Source: Latrodectus hesperus | Lineage: Eukaryota > Arthropoda > Arachnida > Araneae > Theridiidae | Direction of reading: 5' to 3' | DNA: 64,000 nucleotides | NCBI GenBank assembly: GCA_037975125.1 | Contig: CM075851.1 | Location: forward strand, 79,771,479-79,835,478 | Part shown: piece by piece, positions 1 through 18,584 of the stretch | Numbering within the stretch: position 1 is the first letter of the stretch | Layout: every line of letters begins with the position of its first letter | Translations under genes and position numbers: made by a program | Notes under the pieces: model-generated | Database searches by the model: none | What the model was told of the DNA's origin: nothing | Seen by the model: only the letters and a program-made list of their open reading frames with translations

Positions 1-182
1 TACCACCACAAGCCCTTTTATAGGGTGGGTCACATTCATACATCATCATTAAAGAAAGGACAAAAGAACACAGAGAGAACAGCGAAAGAAAGTAACATCC
101 ATGTCCGAGCCGGAATACGAACCAGGGATCCACAGCTCTGGAGTCAAGAACGCTGAGTACTTACTTAGACATCGGTCGCGGC
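1..182 (-). mobile_element. tRNA-derived SINE, family A, cut by the window edge
   Basis: Read on the minus strand, a tRNA-like head starts near 182. It has an A-box-like segment and a B-box-like segment (CTGGTTCGTATTCC) near 122-135. The body that follows shares the segments CATGGATGT, TTTGTCCTTTCT and TGTATGAATGTG, in the same order, with the better-preserved copy at 36737-37019, so the two are one family. The 3' end lies outside the window. Such elements are transcribed by RNA polymerase III and mobilised by a partner LINE; no protein is encoded. Divergence from the other copy suggests an old insertion. Confidence 0.75.
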
Positions 183-2794
183 AATGCGATTAATATATGA
201 GGATGTAAAACTAATGATTCGTTCTGGTTCTTAATCATCGTCATCCATAATCTATTTTTTCATGATAAATGAATCTAATATGATATAACATAAATAAGAT
301 ATGATAATATTAACAAAATTACTTTTAGTATTCGATTCTTTGGTTACAATTATATTTTTTATCAAAAGATTTTAAGCAATGTTTCTGTTAAACTATCCCG
401 CTAGATGTCTAATAATAAAAATTACGTAATTTAATTACAATATTATTATTAAAAGTGCTGTATTAACAGTAGAATTAAACGCTCTTATTTAAAATTTAGA
501 ATTGATATTTTAACTCAAATTCTAGAATCATTAAAATATTTATTAATTCATAAATTCAAATCAGAATTATTAAGATGCAGAACTTAAAATAAACAACATA
601 TCAAGTTAGAAAGCATGTTTTAGATATGAATGTAGGATGATAATTCGATGATATGGAATAATGAGGGAAATTATGATTTCCTATTTGTCAATTAGCAACC
701 AGTTCTCAAACAGATGTCTGGGTAAGAGCTGCCGAAGTCCACAAACTCAATTATCTTCGGATCTTTGGTTAATCTGATTTGCCTTCATTTCAAGACAGGA
801 TTTATGTTATTTGTTTGGCTCTCGAGAGCTCTAAACTAATTAAATCTTGTCACAAGCAATTTATCACTTTGTTAAGTTGATTTTCCGTTTCAGTGTACAT
901 TTTTAAGCTAGTAAGTACACTGAATTTTGTATTTTATCGATGATAGTGACATTCATTTTGTTAGAGATCCTGTCAAATTAAATGTTTTAGTTATGTATAT
1001 ATTATTAAAAAAAAGAAGATAATTGGAATGTGCCTTATGTGAAATATGCCTGTTATTTAATTAACTGAGAAAAAATGGAGTGTGATTTTTAAAGCATTTC
1101 CTTTTCCTGTAGAAATGTATTACCTATGTTTTATAGATTTTGTAGATTTAGATTAGTATTCTCACTGAGTAGAGAAACATACTTATGAATAATTTTAAAA
1201 TGTAAGATAAACTCATAAAAACTTGCATATGTATTATAAATGTAGAAAAAAAACATGTTTAAGCTATCTAGAACTGTAAATATTGAGGCTACAATTTGAG
1301 AAAAAGCACTGCTTTGTTCAGCTTTTAAATTCAATCTAATCTAAATTTTTGTAAAAAGTAGAATAGTTTTAACTCCGCATAACAGATCGATTAATTGCTC
1401 AAGGTTGTTATGAGGTTTTTCAACATATACCTGTAAACTGTGTCTTTCGAGAAGACTTTATAGGTTGTAGGTAGAATTCAAGTGTCATAAGTATCCACTC
1501 CCGATAGACATGCATGTCAAAAACAGAAACACAACACCCATCTCGTATTGTTCAACAGTGTGTGGGATAGAACTTGGGATATTTCAATCGAAAAAGAGCA
1601 GTCTTATCAGTCCCGGAGAACCCCTATAAACAGAAGAGTTTTGATACCGCGTAATGATAACCAAATAGTCGAAGGACATTGTAAGGCATTTTAGCGTCCA
1701 CAGCGTAAATAGTCTTCCGGGAGGAATTGTAATATATTGGCTTGTATTCACACGAGTCGAAAGGGAGAAAACCTGGAAAATTCTCAAGCACTCACTTCCA
1801 TAGACTTCGCAGAATCGCAAGATCCATCTTCACTTATTGAACGGTAGGTGAGACCAAATACGGGATCTTAGGCTTTGAAATGTTCTCACGAACCACATGT
1901 GCTCATTTTGCCTAATGGTGAAGCCTTGGGCAGATAAGCTTAACAATTTCAATGACCTTCTAAGAAATTTCTTACTAATCCTGAGTTAGAGACGCTTTCG
2001 AAAATGGCTGTGTCTCCAATTTTATTTTCAAGTATCACGAAATGGTGGAACTTAGATGATCTTCTTTTTTCTTTAGTTTTACATAGTACAATTCTCAATT
2101 AATCTCGCTTTGTTGAATTTTATGAGAAAGTAGACTGATAAGTGACTGCTCAAGGACTTTCACAACAAAGATATATTTTTTGTGCTCGAAATGTTTTCGA
2201 ATTTAACCATATTTATACGGGGAAAAACTTACTAGACGGTATGAGTACAGATGTCAATTTTGTGAATTAATTGTGTTTAATGCAACTTGCCATGAATCGA
2301 AAACAAATGTTAGTTACTAATCCTATATAAAATTGAGGATTTTAATTCCTAGTTTCTTCCTGTTTTTATTTAAATCTCAGATAAATGACATGATTTATTA
2401 ATTTCGCGATTGACCAAATCATGTTTAAATAATTTTTTTCAGATAATTTTGTAGTATCGCGTATTGTATAGCATAATAATACAATGATACTGTAAGTTTC
2501 TTATGATATCGAATACGTATTGCTTTTCGTAAGAGCTTTTCTTACGCTGTAAACCGTATTCATGTTTCTGAAAAAGGAATCTTGAAAAATCTTCAAGATT
2601 CTTACTTGATTGGAATAAATAAGTGGAGATTTTATCTCTAATTGTTTAACAAAGCTGGTATTTTGTGTGAACATCGAACCTAATTTTTTAAGAGATTGGC
2701 ATTTATCATTTGACAAAACAGAGTAGCTGATATGCTCCTTGATATTGATTATATGATAGCTCAAAGATAAAAACTTGTAGCAAATCACAATGCA
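183..2794. other. Noncoding AT-rich DNA with a GC-richer patch
   Basis: No convincing gene is visible. Open frames here are short and low in complexity. The segment from about 1380 to 2040 is noticeably less AT-rich than its surroundings and could be an old transposon or pseudogene. Translating both strands gave fragments broken by stops and no family I recognise. No M13 peptidase exon was found here, although the exon at 3326-3650 should continue in this direction. Confidence 0.6.
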
Positions 2795-2930
2795 ACTAAT
2801 CACGTATTGCTTCTTTGGGAATGCCAGAAAAGCCGAGCTACTAATCAAATGATTAGTACTCTGGCCTTCAATTAAAAAATTTGTGAGTTTGAACCTCAAC
2901 TCGGGTTTGTGTGTGTGTGTATGTTTAAAA
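2795..2930 (+). repeat. tRNA-like SINE relic followed by a short GT repeat
   Basis: GAGTTTGAACCTC at 2885-2897 differs by one base from a good B box (GAGTTCGAACCTC). The preceding 80 bases have tRNA-like spacing but no clear cloverleaf. A (TG)n run at 2908-2920 follows directly, where a SINE body or tail could be. This is a degraded fragment and the call rests mainly on the B box. Confidence 0.35.
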
Positions 2931-3325
2931 TCTATTTAGAATTGTTGATCCTGATTTAACAAACCTTCGTGTGCAAAAATGGCATTTAAACTGCAAAAAA
3001 ATCAAACCACTGTTAGTAATTATAAAAGAAAAACGCAAGGAAGAAAACTTGAAAAAAATCTGGACAAACTTTTTGATAAAGTATATTTAAAAATAAAATG
3101 TAAAGCGAATAATTTATTATTTATCGTTAGCAAATTGAACTTCTAATCTATCATACCTGAAAATCATGCTAATGAACTAAGTTAATAAGTTAGGGTAAAT
3201 TCTCAAAATAAAAGAGTTGTCACTATCAAAGATTATGAATATTTTGATAATCATTGATTAATCAAAAAGAATCAATATTTTCAATAATATATTTTTAAAA
3301 TTGTATCAGTAAGTATACAACTTAC
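2931..3325 (-). other. Intron downstream of the ECE/neprilysin-like exon
   Basis: AT-rich sequence following the donor at 3325 (minus strand, GTAAGTT). The next exon is not in the window as far as I can see, so this intron would run past the left edge and include the SINE there. Nothing else is recognisable. Confidence 0.5.
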
Positions 3326-3650
3326 CGTTAGATTTGTTTATAGCTGTCGAACCGTTGACTGCGGAAATGTGGACAACTTTAACTGTGGGCAGACCAGAAT
3401 AGGAATCAAGTATCGCGGACAAAATTATTACCAAAAGCAACAGGATGGCAACACAGATAATGAGGATCTTCTCGAGTGGAGATGCCCTCTCCCAAAAGTT
3501 TCGTTTTCTGCCAGGGGAGTATCGAACCTGGACGGTGTTCCCCATGGAGCTGCCGCTGTTGGGGTTGATCACCATGGGGGCATCGACTGCCATGCTGGCC
3601 ATGCTGCTGGTTTCTTCTTCGTCGAATTCAGTCCTTTTATAGCGGGGCAT
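3326..3650 (-). CDS. First coding exon of an endothelin-converting enzyme / neprilysin-like (M13) membrane metallopeptidase
   Basis: The exon gives 108 codons plus one base. It starts at an ATG lying immediately after a splice acceptor (pyrimidine-rich tract ending TCTTCCAG at 3651-3658, minus strand) and ends at a strong donor GTAAGTT beginning at 3325. Residues 1-60 form a polar cytoplasmic tail opening MPRYKRTEFDEEE. The YKR-x3-DEE arrangement matches the start of vertebrate ECE-1, and the PLEK just before the membrane segment is also typical of M13 enzymes. Residues 62-81 are a single hydrophobic helix (II-CVAILLLLVII type), giving a type II topology. Two N-glycosylation sequons (NGS at 99, NKS at 105) lie on the outer side. 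M13 enzymes are zinc ectopeptidases that cut small signalling peptides; the HExxH catalytic domain is not in this window. The exon is GC-richer than its flanks. Another type II membrane protein cannot be excluded. Confidence 0.75.
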
Positions 3651-5606
3651 CTGGAAGATAAGGATGGAAATTATAAAGTAATTGTAATTACAATATTTGG
3701 ATAAGAAACGAAGGAATTGATACATAGCTGATCATTATATTCGCTATACAAAGGAGAAGTGTAAATAGTAAAATGTTATTTCTTAGACATAATACCAGAA
3801 AAAAAAACAAATGCTTAAATCTTTTAAGAAATTTGGAAACAAAGCCGGAAAAATCAGTACCAACAATTACAACTTCTGGCAGCAATAACAGCATTTGTAT
3901 GTCTATGGATTGATTTGAATAGATATTGGTCAGCAAAAATAAGTATGGATAAACATGCAGCCATGTATTATTCTTCAGAAGCATCTCTTTTTAAAGGACT
4001 TTATAAAGATTAGAGAAACGAGTCTTAACTAAAAAATATAATGGTAAGTGTTCTGTGTATTGTTAATGCAAACAAGCACTGACCGAGACATCTAAAATCA
4101 CTCCATACTATCACTCCTAGTTGATAAAAATTTCTTCAGTTCCTGTAAGAGTAGCCATAAGTAATGGTCACCGAATGGACAGTTCATGCTATTACAAACG
4201 TCATCGAACTGTTTCTATAAGCACTTGTCTTGTAAATGACAAAGTGTCTTGTCTAAAAACTTATGACATAGCAGCGCGATCAGTTAAAGCCACGTGGGTA
4301 ACATATCTACCTTTCAAGTTGTTTATAATAGATGGTTATTGGGATCCTATATGATAATTTACCACTGAGTCTTGTATTGCCGTTTTGAATCCATTGATAT
4401 AACATTCTGTAATAGGTCATAAGATCTCAACCTATGCGAATGGCAATATTACGAGTCAAGAAGGCTGCAGTTTCATTTCTTTAAAGTCAGATATGTGCTT
4501 GAAGCGACTGTGTCTATTTCCAATGACTGAAACCTTTAAACATATCCAACAGTCTCTTAATTCTGAATATAATTAAGTAACAAGGTTTGTACCTGAGATA
4601 ATACTCTTTTCTATCATGCTAGTAAAAGAATATTGGTCTCGACTAAATATTTAGTAAGTATAAATATTCTTAGTGTAATGTCTCTTTTCACAGGAGCAAT
4701 TTGTAAATAATCCAATTATCTTAGGAATGCACAAAAATTAAAAATAAAATTCTAAGTAAAGTAACAAATTTTAAAATTTTTCATATAGACCTTATGAAAT
4801 TAAATAATTTTAAAATATGAAACACATTCAACGTTTGCAATAACTACAGCAAATATTAAACTAAATAGCGTATCAAAACTGCTAAGAGATCCATCACGTT
4901 TTTATTTATTTATTAGAATTAAATATAAATATTATACAATGGCACATATTAAAATAAAAATTTGTATGAATACATTTACATCTAAAATTACATTAAGTAA
5001 ATATATTTATATACAATTTTTAAAATTTGTTATTTAGAAATTTTACAGTAAATATTATAAATTTTTAAAGTTGATAAAACTTAAAAATACTGTATTTTCC
5101 TTTAACTTTCAATAAAATAAATAGTAAATTCTCAATTTCTGTCACTCACTGCGTATTTGCCATTACTTAATCGAGATTATATCATTCGAAGTGATTTTCA
5201 AATTATCAATTTGATTTAATGTTCTTACATCTTTTTTCACAAACGATGTTAATGTGTCAAAAACTGAGTTCAAATACTTAATTGGATTGAACAATTGTAC
5301 CTAAATAAATATTTTATAACGAAATACATTTATTCTGCTATCTGAAATCTTTTTAAGCTTTGTTAAGAACGTGCTACTTCTCTTTTATGAAACTAGAATT
5401 AAGTAGAGGATAGCTTTCAGAAGATCACTCCTTTCCCTACATTTCCGGAAGAACATTTCTTTAATGAGAATGCAGGATGACAAAAGAAACATCAATGGAG
5501 ATTCTTTCCCCTTCCCCCATAGGTGCCGTTCTAAATATAGTTACGTCTGCGTTTTTAATGCCGTCGTTGGACCTCCAGCTGATCTGACATTTCCTCGAGC
5601 ACTTAC
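3651..5606 (-). other. Intron-like AT-rich DNA upstream of the membrane-anchor exon
   Basis: The segment lies between the acceptor at 3651-3652 and a candidate donor (GTAAGTGC from 5606, minus strand). It has no recognisable coding sequence. A purine-poor tract and a TAATTAC branch-site-like motif precede the acceptor. Short open frames near 3688-3984 and 4121-4354 show no family features. Confidence 0.45.
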
Positions 5607-5780
5607 TCATCAGCCATAAGTAGCTGCGATAAGCTCCGAAACCTCACAAGTGCCTGCTTCACCCAGAATATGACGTCATTGAGGGCTAAAAGGGAAATTC
5701 ATTTGCATGTCGCTCCTTTGTCGGAAGGAGAAAAAGGGAGTTATGTCACAAAGAAGCTAAGTTCCTCCGTAAACGATCTT
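5400..5780 (-). promoter_or_regulatory. Candidate promoter/enhancer with CRE and octamer motifs
   Basis: This block is clearly GC-richer than its flanks. It contains a perfect palindromic CRE, TGACGTCA, at 5671-5678 and a perfect octamer ATTTGCAT (POU-factor type) at 5701-5708. On the minus strand a GTAAGTGC donor begins at 5606, so a short noncoding first exon of about 5607-5660 is possible, feeding the exon at 3326-3650 across an intron of about 2 kb. Against this, the ATG in the putative exon (ATGGCTGATGA) would be out of frame with the main start and create an upstream open frame, and the last exon base is A, not G. Motif identity is seen; promoter function is inferred. Confidence 0.4.
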
Positions 5781-11984
<6,204 letters not shown>

Positions 11985-12640
11985 AGATATGTCGTATGGA
12001 TATGTCGTTTTTGGACTGTCCACTAGGTGGTGTCAAATTATCAAGGATCAAACTGATATGTTTTGAATCCAACAAAGGTGTTATAATCAATGGCGTATTA
12101 TTAGCAAGATGAAGTTCACAGTCATCTAATATAAATATATCATTAATACCAACAGGGAATTCGTTGTACTATCTTCGCAGACACAACTCTGCCACGCTTT
12201 CCTTAATGATACTTCAGCAGGATCACATTCAAAATCAAATCAAATCTACTGTTTCTATGTTAGGCAGTGTTTATTTCTAATAACTTTTCTTCAAGAACTA
12301 ACTGGTTTCTGTTGCAATGTAGGCGCAATTTATTACAGCATTATTGAAGTTAAATTATGAATACAAGAGTTATAATATGGAAGATGTTCTCACTACTCTT
12401 TGGAATCTCAGTTGGAATGGAATACTCAAAGCTTTTTAATTCTAACATTCTGCGAGTCAGGACTCCATGATCATGTCATTAAACTGTTCAGATGAATCAC
12501 TTGAATGAAAATCTAAGCCTTGAGGATGCATTGTCTATCGATGCCTTCTTGACCCAACGATGATGTCATCTGGATATTAGCATAATATACCATTCCATGT
12601 CATTAGAGGATTCATGTCACTATCCCATGACGTTTTCTTT
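11985..12640. other. GC-richer block of unknown origin
   Basis: This stretch reads less AT-rich than its surroundings. On the minus strand a stop-free segment of about 58 codons (roughly 11990-12165) has a varied, protein-like composition, starting GINDIFILDDCEL. Further right (about 12540-12590) a PDDIIVGSR string recalls the YxDD region of retroelement reverse transcriptases, but in a frame full of stops. It could be a decayed transposon or a pseudogene; I do not recognise the family. Confidence 0.3.
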
Positions 12641-14271
12641 GTTATTAAGCAAAGCACTGAAAGTAAATTTGTGTTTCACTGAGAGATTTTAAAATCGCTT
12701 GAACAGAAATTGAATGTTAGAAGGTAATGAAAAACAGCTTGAGTAATCCAAACTTTGATTCCTTATTTTTCTATATAGCGTAATATTAGATAATTCCATA
12801 TGCAAATATATTTACTTGACATCGTTTAGTTAATAGATTAACACTTGAATGTTGTTGCGAGCCATATAAATATGCTCTCTATTTTAACTTAGAAAATTAT
12901 TTTATAAATAGCAGGTCATGTTAAAAATGTTCAATGAAGAAAACCTCGAAATCTCTATAAGTTCACCGGGGTAAATGATTACGTACATATCTAGAAAATG
13001 TGGAGCATTCACTTCCGTCATTAAACACTGGGTAGGATTAAATCTGCTATTTTCCACTCCAAAGAATAGTTTTATTATTAATAAATCATGGTGAGTTCAG
13101 AATAAAATTATTTACTAAAATAAAAATAATAAATTTAACGGAGATTTGATTTCCTGTCACGTATTTTGTTAATATATTTAATTAAAACATTAATATATTA
13201 AAGATTTAAATTAGAATTAGTTTTATGTTTAATAATTACTCCGTGATAATTTCATTCTTCTATTGAAAAGCAGTAATGACAAATTGCGAGAAAATTATAA
13301 TGGGAATTTAATGCTCACATTTCTCAGAAATACACAGATTACTGGGAACAATTTACAATGTATTTAATTAAATTCAACATATTTGAATGAAATATGTATA
13401 AGACTATTAAAAATATTTCACATAGATTTAATGCACATCAATTTTACTAATCTACGTGTAGGAATGAAATTTTGGAAAAAGAGAAACGTCATATATGCAT
13501 TACACGAAATGCATTAAATCATTAAAATTAAATATGATTAAAACGAATTTTTAGATTTTCTACAGAATTTAAAATGAAATCAACAATAACTTGAAAAATT
13601 ATTTTAAAAGAATTAAATAATTCATTAATCTAAAGTTATTTACGCTTCTTAATTATTGCAAAAACTGGAAATAGTTTGAGTTGTGCTTTAGATAACGCGT
13701 ATGATATACGTGTCTTAAAAATGTATAGTATTGTATTTATTATGTTATTCTTATTGTTGATTCACTAATTTTAATAAGAGACAATGTGATACTTCGTGAA
13801 AAGTATTTTATTTAAATAACTCAACCTGAAGTTCCTTTTTCTTTGACGAAAAACCAAGTATCATAAACGATAATTATAAGCGCTTATTTGCTACCTAACT
13901 TAACACTGAATCCTGCTACTTGAATTTTGACTCAATGCCCCTTATGTTTTTGGATTTCCTGGCAGTTTATGGACTTGTGGAGTTGGTCTAGTTTTGAAAT
14001 TGGACCATCTGGGATTAGAAACAACAACACATTGAATTGTGATATAGGCAAAAAATTCAAAGTCAATAACAGTTATTTTAGTAGTAAGTCTAACAGAAAA
14101 GTACTATTCTAAGAGAAATATTTCTATTATGGCTAAAGTATTTGCCCCTTTTAAAACTAATAATTACGCTTCTGTGTATTTTGAAAATACACTTTTATTA
14201 TGCAATTCAAATTATGTGAGCTCCTATGTCTAGAATTAATTTTATATTACTGTTTTTAACTTGTTTCTGAA
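12641..14271. other. AT-rich noncoding DNA
   Basis: Nothing recognisable. The open frame at 13927-14112 (plus) is slightly GC-richer than its flanks but has no homology I can name. Confidence 0.5.
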
Positions 14272-14345
14272 TTGGCAGCTAATTAAGGCTATGGACTTTA
14301 AATCGGCACATGTTCGTCTTTTCGATTCCCAAACTATAAAATACC
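14272..14345 (+). repeat. tRNA-Leu-like relic
   Basis: GGCAGCTAATTAAGGC resembles a leucine-type A box. It is followed by ATGGACTTTAAATC, close to a Leu anticodon arm, then a longer-than-usual variable region, then TTTTCGATTCCC as a T-arm/B box. The anticodon stem has at least two mismatches and the loop would not give a leucine anticodon. This is therefore a pseudogene or a SINE head, not a working tRNA. Confidence 0.4.
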
Positions 14346-17300
14346 ATGTTGCAATCACCTTAAAATTTATTTTGTATTAAAAAACTAATTAGTAGTTGTT
14401 TAATTTGGGCGTGCATATTTGTAGTGGTTCGGAATGCACTTAAAATATAGGTTCCGATTGAATTAGTCCTAAGGAGCAAAAAATGACCTTAGATCAACAA
14501 TTAAATGTTTGTAATTAATTTTCAACTTTCAGACTGGTTTCAAACTTCACGTTTTATAATTTTTTTCGCCCAATTAATGTTTATGATTGGAACGGATGAG
14601 ATTAAAAAAATAAAAACATTTTACCTGTTAGATTTAATTTTTATTGTACAAATTATAGATTTACAGCTTATTATATAAACTCTTAACAATACAAGTTATT
14701 AAATTACAAACTACATTTCGGTATAAAGCACAATTACTTGTAAGTATTTAATTTCTTTAGCATCGAAAAGGAAATTTTCTTTTAAGTATTTAATTATTTT
14801 ACATCCTCTATTTTGATTTATTTTTTCATTTACTTTTCTTTCACGTACGATTTTTAAATTAAATGTAATGAACATGATACGTTTATTTTCAAAATTTTAA
14901 TTTATTTATGTTATTCATTATTCACATAATCACATAGAAAGTGTTTAAATATATGAATATATTAAAAAATGTTCCTTATTTTTTTTCAAACTTACATTAT
15001 AGATTTGAAAAGCAGTAGTTATAAAATTATTTTAAATAATGCCCTAAAAAAGCAATTTTTTTTTAGAATTTTTAACTTAGAACAAAAAGTGATTGAAAAA
15101 TTGTTTTTGATATTAAATTATTTTTTCTTTTCCTTGAGAGTTTATATTTAAAATAGTAAATTTTAGCTAATTAATTTAAATAATTTTTTTGAAATATAGC
15201 TCATAGAATTTTTTTGATAACCTTTCATATTTTCCATGTATATTATATTTAATTCATATTAATCCTTTATGTGTATAAGAAAATATTATTATAAGAAATA
15301 AAATAAATATTTACTTAAAATAACTACATGAAGAATTTATTTTAAAAATGAGATAATAAATGATAGTAACAGTATCTCAGAGAAATATCGAAAATAGAAT
15401 TTCGAAAGGAAAAAAAACGTAAATTTAAAACGTCTATTATAAAATCTATATAGCTTAAGCATCTGTGCGAAGCATTTATGTGTAACTAATATTTTTTTAT
15501 TTAAGATTCAATTAACGTTGCGCAACATAATATTTGTGATGTTGATAGCTATTATGTAGTTCATAAGTGAAGTTGCTGTAGTTTTTGCTCACATCAAAAC
15601 TTTAATATTAAACAATATGTTATAATAACCAACTGAAGAATTTAACATGTTAAAAATTAATTTTTATTCAGTGGAAATAAATTAATTTTCTCAATAATCA
15701 AATTCTTATTTTGATGAAATCAGTGAAACTTTGACATACGCTAATTGATATAGGGGCAAGGGGTCCACATATTTCAATCGCGATAATTATATGTTTTGCC
15801 CGTAACGCCCTAATAGGGATGCCTCCTGCTGTATTACAAATGTTTTCTCGAATGTTGACAGTTGTCTTTATAGATTGAACTAATCACTCCGTAACCACAT
15901 TTTTTAGAAAATGGCTTAATTTCATAGCCAAACTGTGGTACCGGTATGCAATGGAAAATCTAAATATCTTATTATTTTCTTTGTAATGATAACATTGTGT
16001 CACTCAACAAAAATATTTTTAAGGAAACAAACATGTAAGGTAAGATAAGAAAAAAATTTAAATAGCAATACATTTTATGAAAACAAAAATAATGAAATAT
16101 TTACAAAATTTTGAAGAGTATTCATTTATGTTTAAGTTTTTTAAGAAGGAAGTTTTTTTAATTTAATACTTTAATTTTTTTTATCAAAATATGATTATTT
16201 TCCTTATTTATGAACAAACTTTTCGAAAAATTCTTTAATGGGCGAAAAAATCGAATTATTTTATTAACTTTGATTTTCAAATATAAATTCATTTTGTCAG
16301 TTCAATATTCAATAAATTATTTCTAATAATAATCATTATGTACTATAATTTTGATATTCAAGTAGTTTTGATAGCATTTCTTGATGGAATAATCTTATAA
16401 ATAGATAATGATTTTAGAAAATAATGGTTAGTATAAGGGAATTACTTCAACATTTTTGGGATCTATGGATTTAATCAAAAATATGCATGTAGGCGAAAAA
16501 AACTGCTATTACTATGCTATTTTTACATATAAATAATTTAATTTGTCATGACTTAGGATAAAATCTCATTTTAGAGTGAAATGTCTGGGGCTCCATTCTA
16601 AACCCAATTTTTACTAATTAAACGAATTTTAATCATAAGAATTGAAACTCATAATTTTAAAAATTTGCATCAGATAAAGTCCATATTTGTCGGAAAGACA
16701 ATGAAAGTAATTCTGTTCATTTTTTGAAAAGCACAAAAACCAAGAGTATTTTTTTAAATGACAAATCAGAAAGGCACCACTCCATTCTTTAAATAATACC
16801 CCTTATATTCGGAAATTTATTTTAACAATTCTTTGGTTTGATGTTTGGGCCATCATGATTCTATAAATTTGACTGATAGTTCTTAAAGAATTCTAAACAT
16901 TTTGGACAAAGCATTGTTTCAATGACTAAATCAGTACGATTCATGAAAAATGTAAATGTTTCTTTAAATATTTTTATAGTTTTTGATTAAACAAAGCATT
17001 GATTTAACCACTGTGATGTTATGATTTTCAATTCTGATGAATGCTGCAATACATTTTGCTCTGGACAACGATTGTCTGTGTGAATCACTAAAACACAATA
17101 ATTCTACCAATAGCGTTATTTAAAAAATCTATAAACAATTGCCATTTTTGAAATCTAAGGAATCATAAAAGTACTTTTCAGACATTAAAAGATAAAATCC
17201 AAGTGTAACCCACTCATCAAACCCACCATTCGAATAACTCATAAATATTTTAATTCCTAGTCACATTAAAATGTCTTGCTACGTTATCAAAATCTTCCTA

Positions 17301-17899
17301 TATTTATTCTATTTCAATAGCCTATTATAAAAAAAAACTTTTTTTCAAAAAAATATTGTGAAAATTAGTTTTATATATTTTAAAAAAGATAAAAAGTTAT
17401 TTGTAAAAAAATGTTTTAAATTCTCAAATTCAATAAAATATTTTTATGATATTTTCACCTTTTCAGATTTTATACCTTTAAATTGTTACCTGGAAGTAAA
17501 ATCAACACTTGTATATAAGAAATCCAAAAATATTTTTAGAATATTTCTACAATTACTGCTTATTTTTTTTAGCGAATGGAAATTTTCTTTTATTTTATAA
17601 ATTAAGTACAAATATAATCGAATGATTTAAATATTCGTAAAAATAATTTATTATTTTAGGTTTCTTTAATACAAGAGTAAAAAAAACATCTGAAATCCAA
17701 AATGAAAATAGATTACCATTTAAATATACTTCGAATGATTTGCCCATTCTTGTCTCCACAGCTCCTTAAAGCAATTTTTTTCCACGAAAATTTAAAACCT
17801 TCCTAAAACTTATAACGACTTTAAAATGTTCGACTCTCGAATGGCATAATAATCTAACGTAATAATATCTCTATCATGTTCTGGTATTACAATCATAGT
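14346..17899. other. AT-rich noncoding DNA
   Basis: No supported gene. A GC-richer patch at about 15740-15950 may be an old repeat fragment; both strands are broken by stops and I recognise no family. The rest is poly-A/T-rich sequence. Confidence 0.5.
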
Positions 17900-18080
17900 T
17901 TTGTTCTCAAAGGAGAGATCAGAGGAAATGTTGCCATGGAAACGCCAATGTCATAATACCGTGATCCCAAAAATATCTTGCTTTTATACTTATTATTATG
18001 CCAGGTCCCTGTGGCACCACATGAGATATTCGTCTGCGAGTTTCAAGTATCTTATCCCTATTTCAAGAGGCTATTGGGAA
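17900..18080 (+). promoter_or_regulatory. GC-richer island with an RFX-type X-box
   Basis: GTTGCCATGGAAAC at 17930-17943 fits the palindromic X-box bound by RFX factors (GTTNCCATGGNAAC) with no mismatch at fixed positions. It lies in a short island that is GC-richer than its flanks. RFX sites commonly control ciliary and neuronal genes, but no adjacent gene start is visible, so function here is inferred only. Confidence 0.4.
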
Positions 18081-18584
18081 AATAAATGGAATCTATAACG
18101 ATGCTGTTTTTTTGTGTAAAGTAGCTTTCTTATTCCGCCTTTTTTCCTGTCCTTTGAGCAGGAAAACTTGTTTACAACGGAAAAGGGTTTATTTAAATAA
18201 AAACAGTCACATATCTCACATCTTAGAAAAAGATTGACAAATATTTGAAGCACCCTTTTCTGGTGGAGCAATTTACCTCAACTCCAAATATTTCCATTTT
18301 TTTTTATTATATCCACATCCATTATATCCACAAATATCCAAATTTACTCAACTCCATATATATATATATCAACTAGCACAAGCTTTTTGATGCTTAAATA
18401 TTGAAAGTGATTTTTCTATAACTTTTACTAGATACTTACGGGAAATAAATGAGAAAATTTTACTGACTCTTTTTACTGTTGAAATTCTTTTGCAGATTGA
18501 AACAATTAAAAATTTCACTGAAGCGAAGTAGACCCATGCATTGACAAGTTTTTAAAATTCCAATAATACGTCATCGCTAACTAA
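18081..18584. other. AT-rich noncoding DNA with short ATATCCAC/CAACTCCA repeats
   Basis: At about 18278-18370 the phrases CTCAACTCCA and ATATCCA recur, giving a small degenerate repeat that ends in a short AT run. No gene was seen. Confidence 0.5.

Noticed and set aside
1584..1820. 78-codon minus-strand open frame in the GC-richer patch
   Set aside because: No family recognised and adjacent frames are equally plausible; reported only as an unexplained patch.
2501..2899. 132-codon minus-strand open frame
   Set aside because: AT-biased composition, no domain, no splice sites, and it overlaps a SINE-like relic.
3369..3704. Plus-strand open frames opposite the membrane-anchor exon
   Set aside because: Antisense shadows of the ECE/neprilysin-like exon, which has real splice sites and family motifs.
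14272..14345. Functional tRNA-Leu gene
   Set aside because: The anticodon stem is mismatched and the anticodon would not be a leucine one; retained only as a relic.
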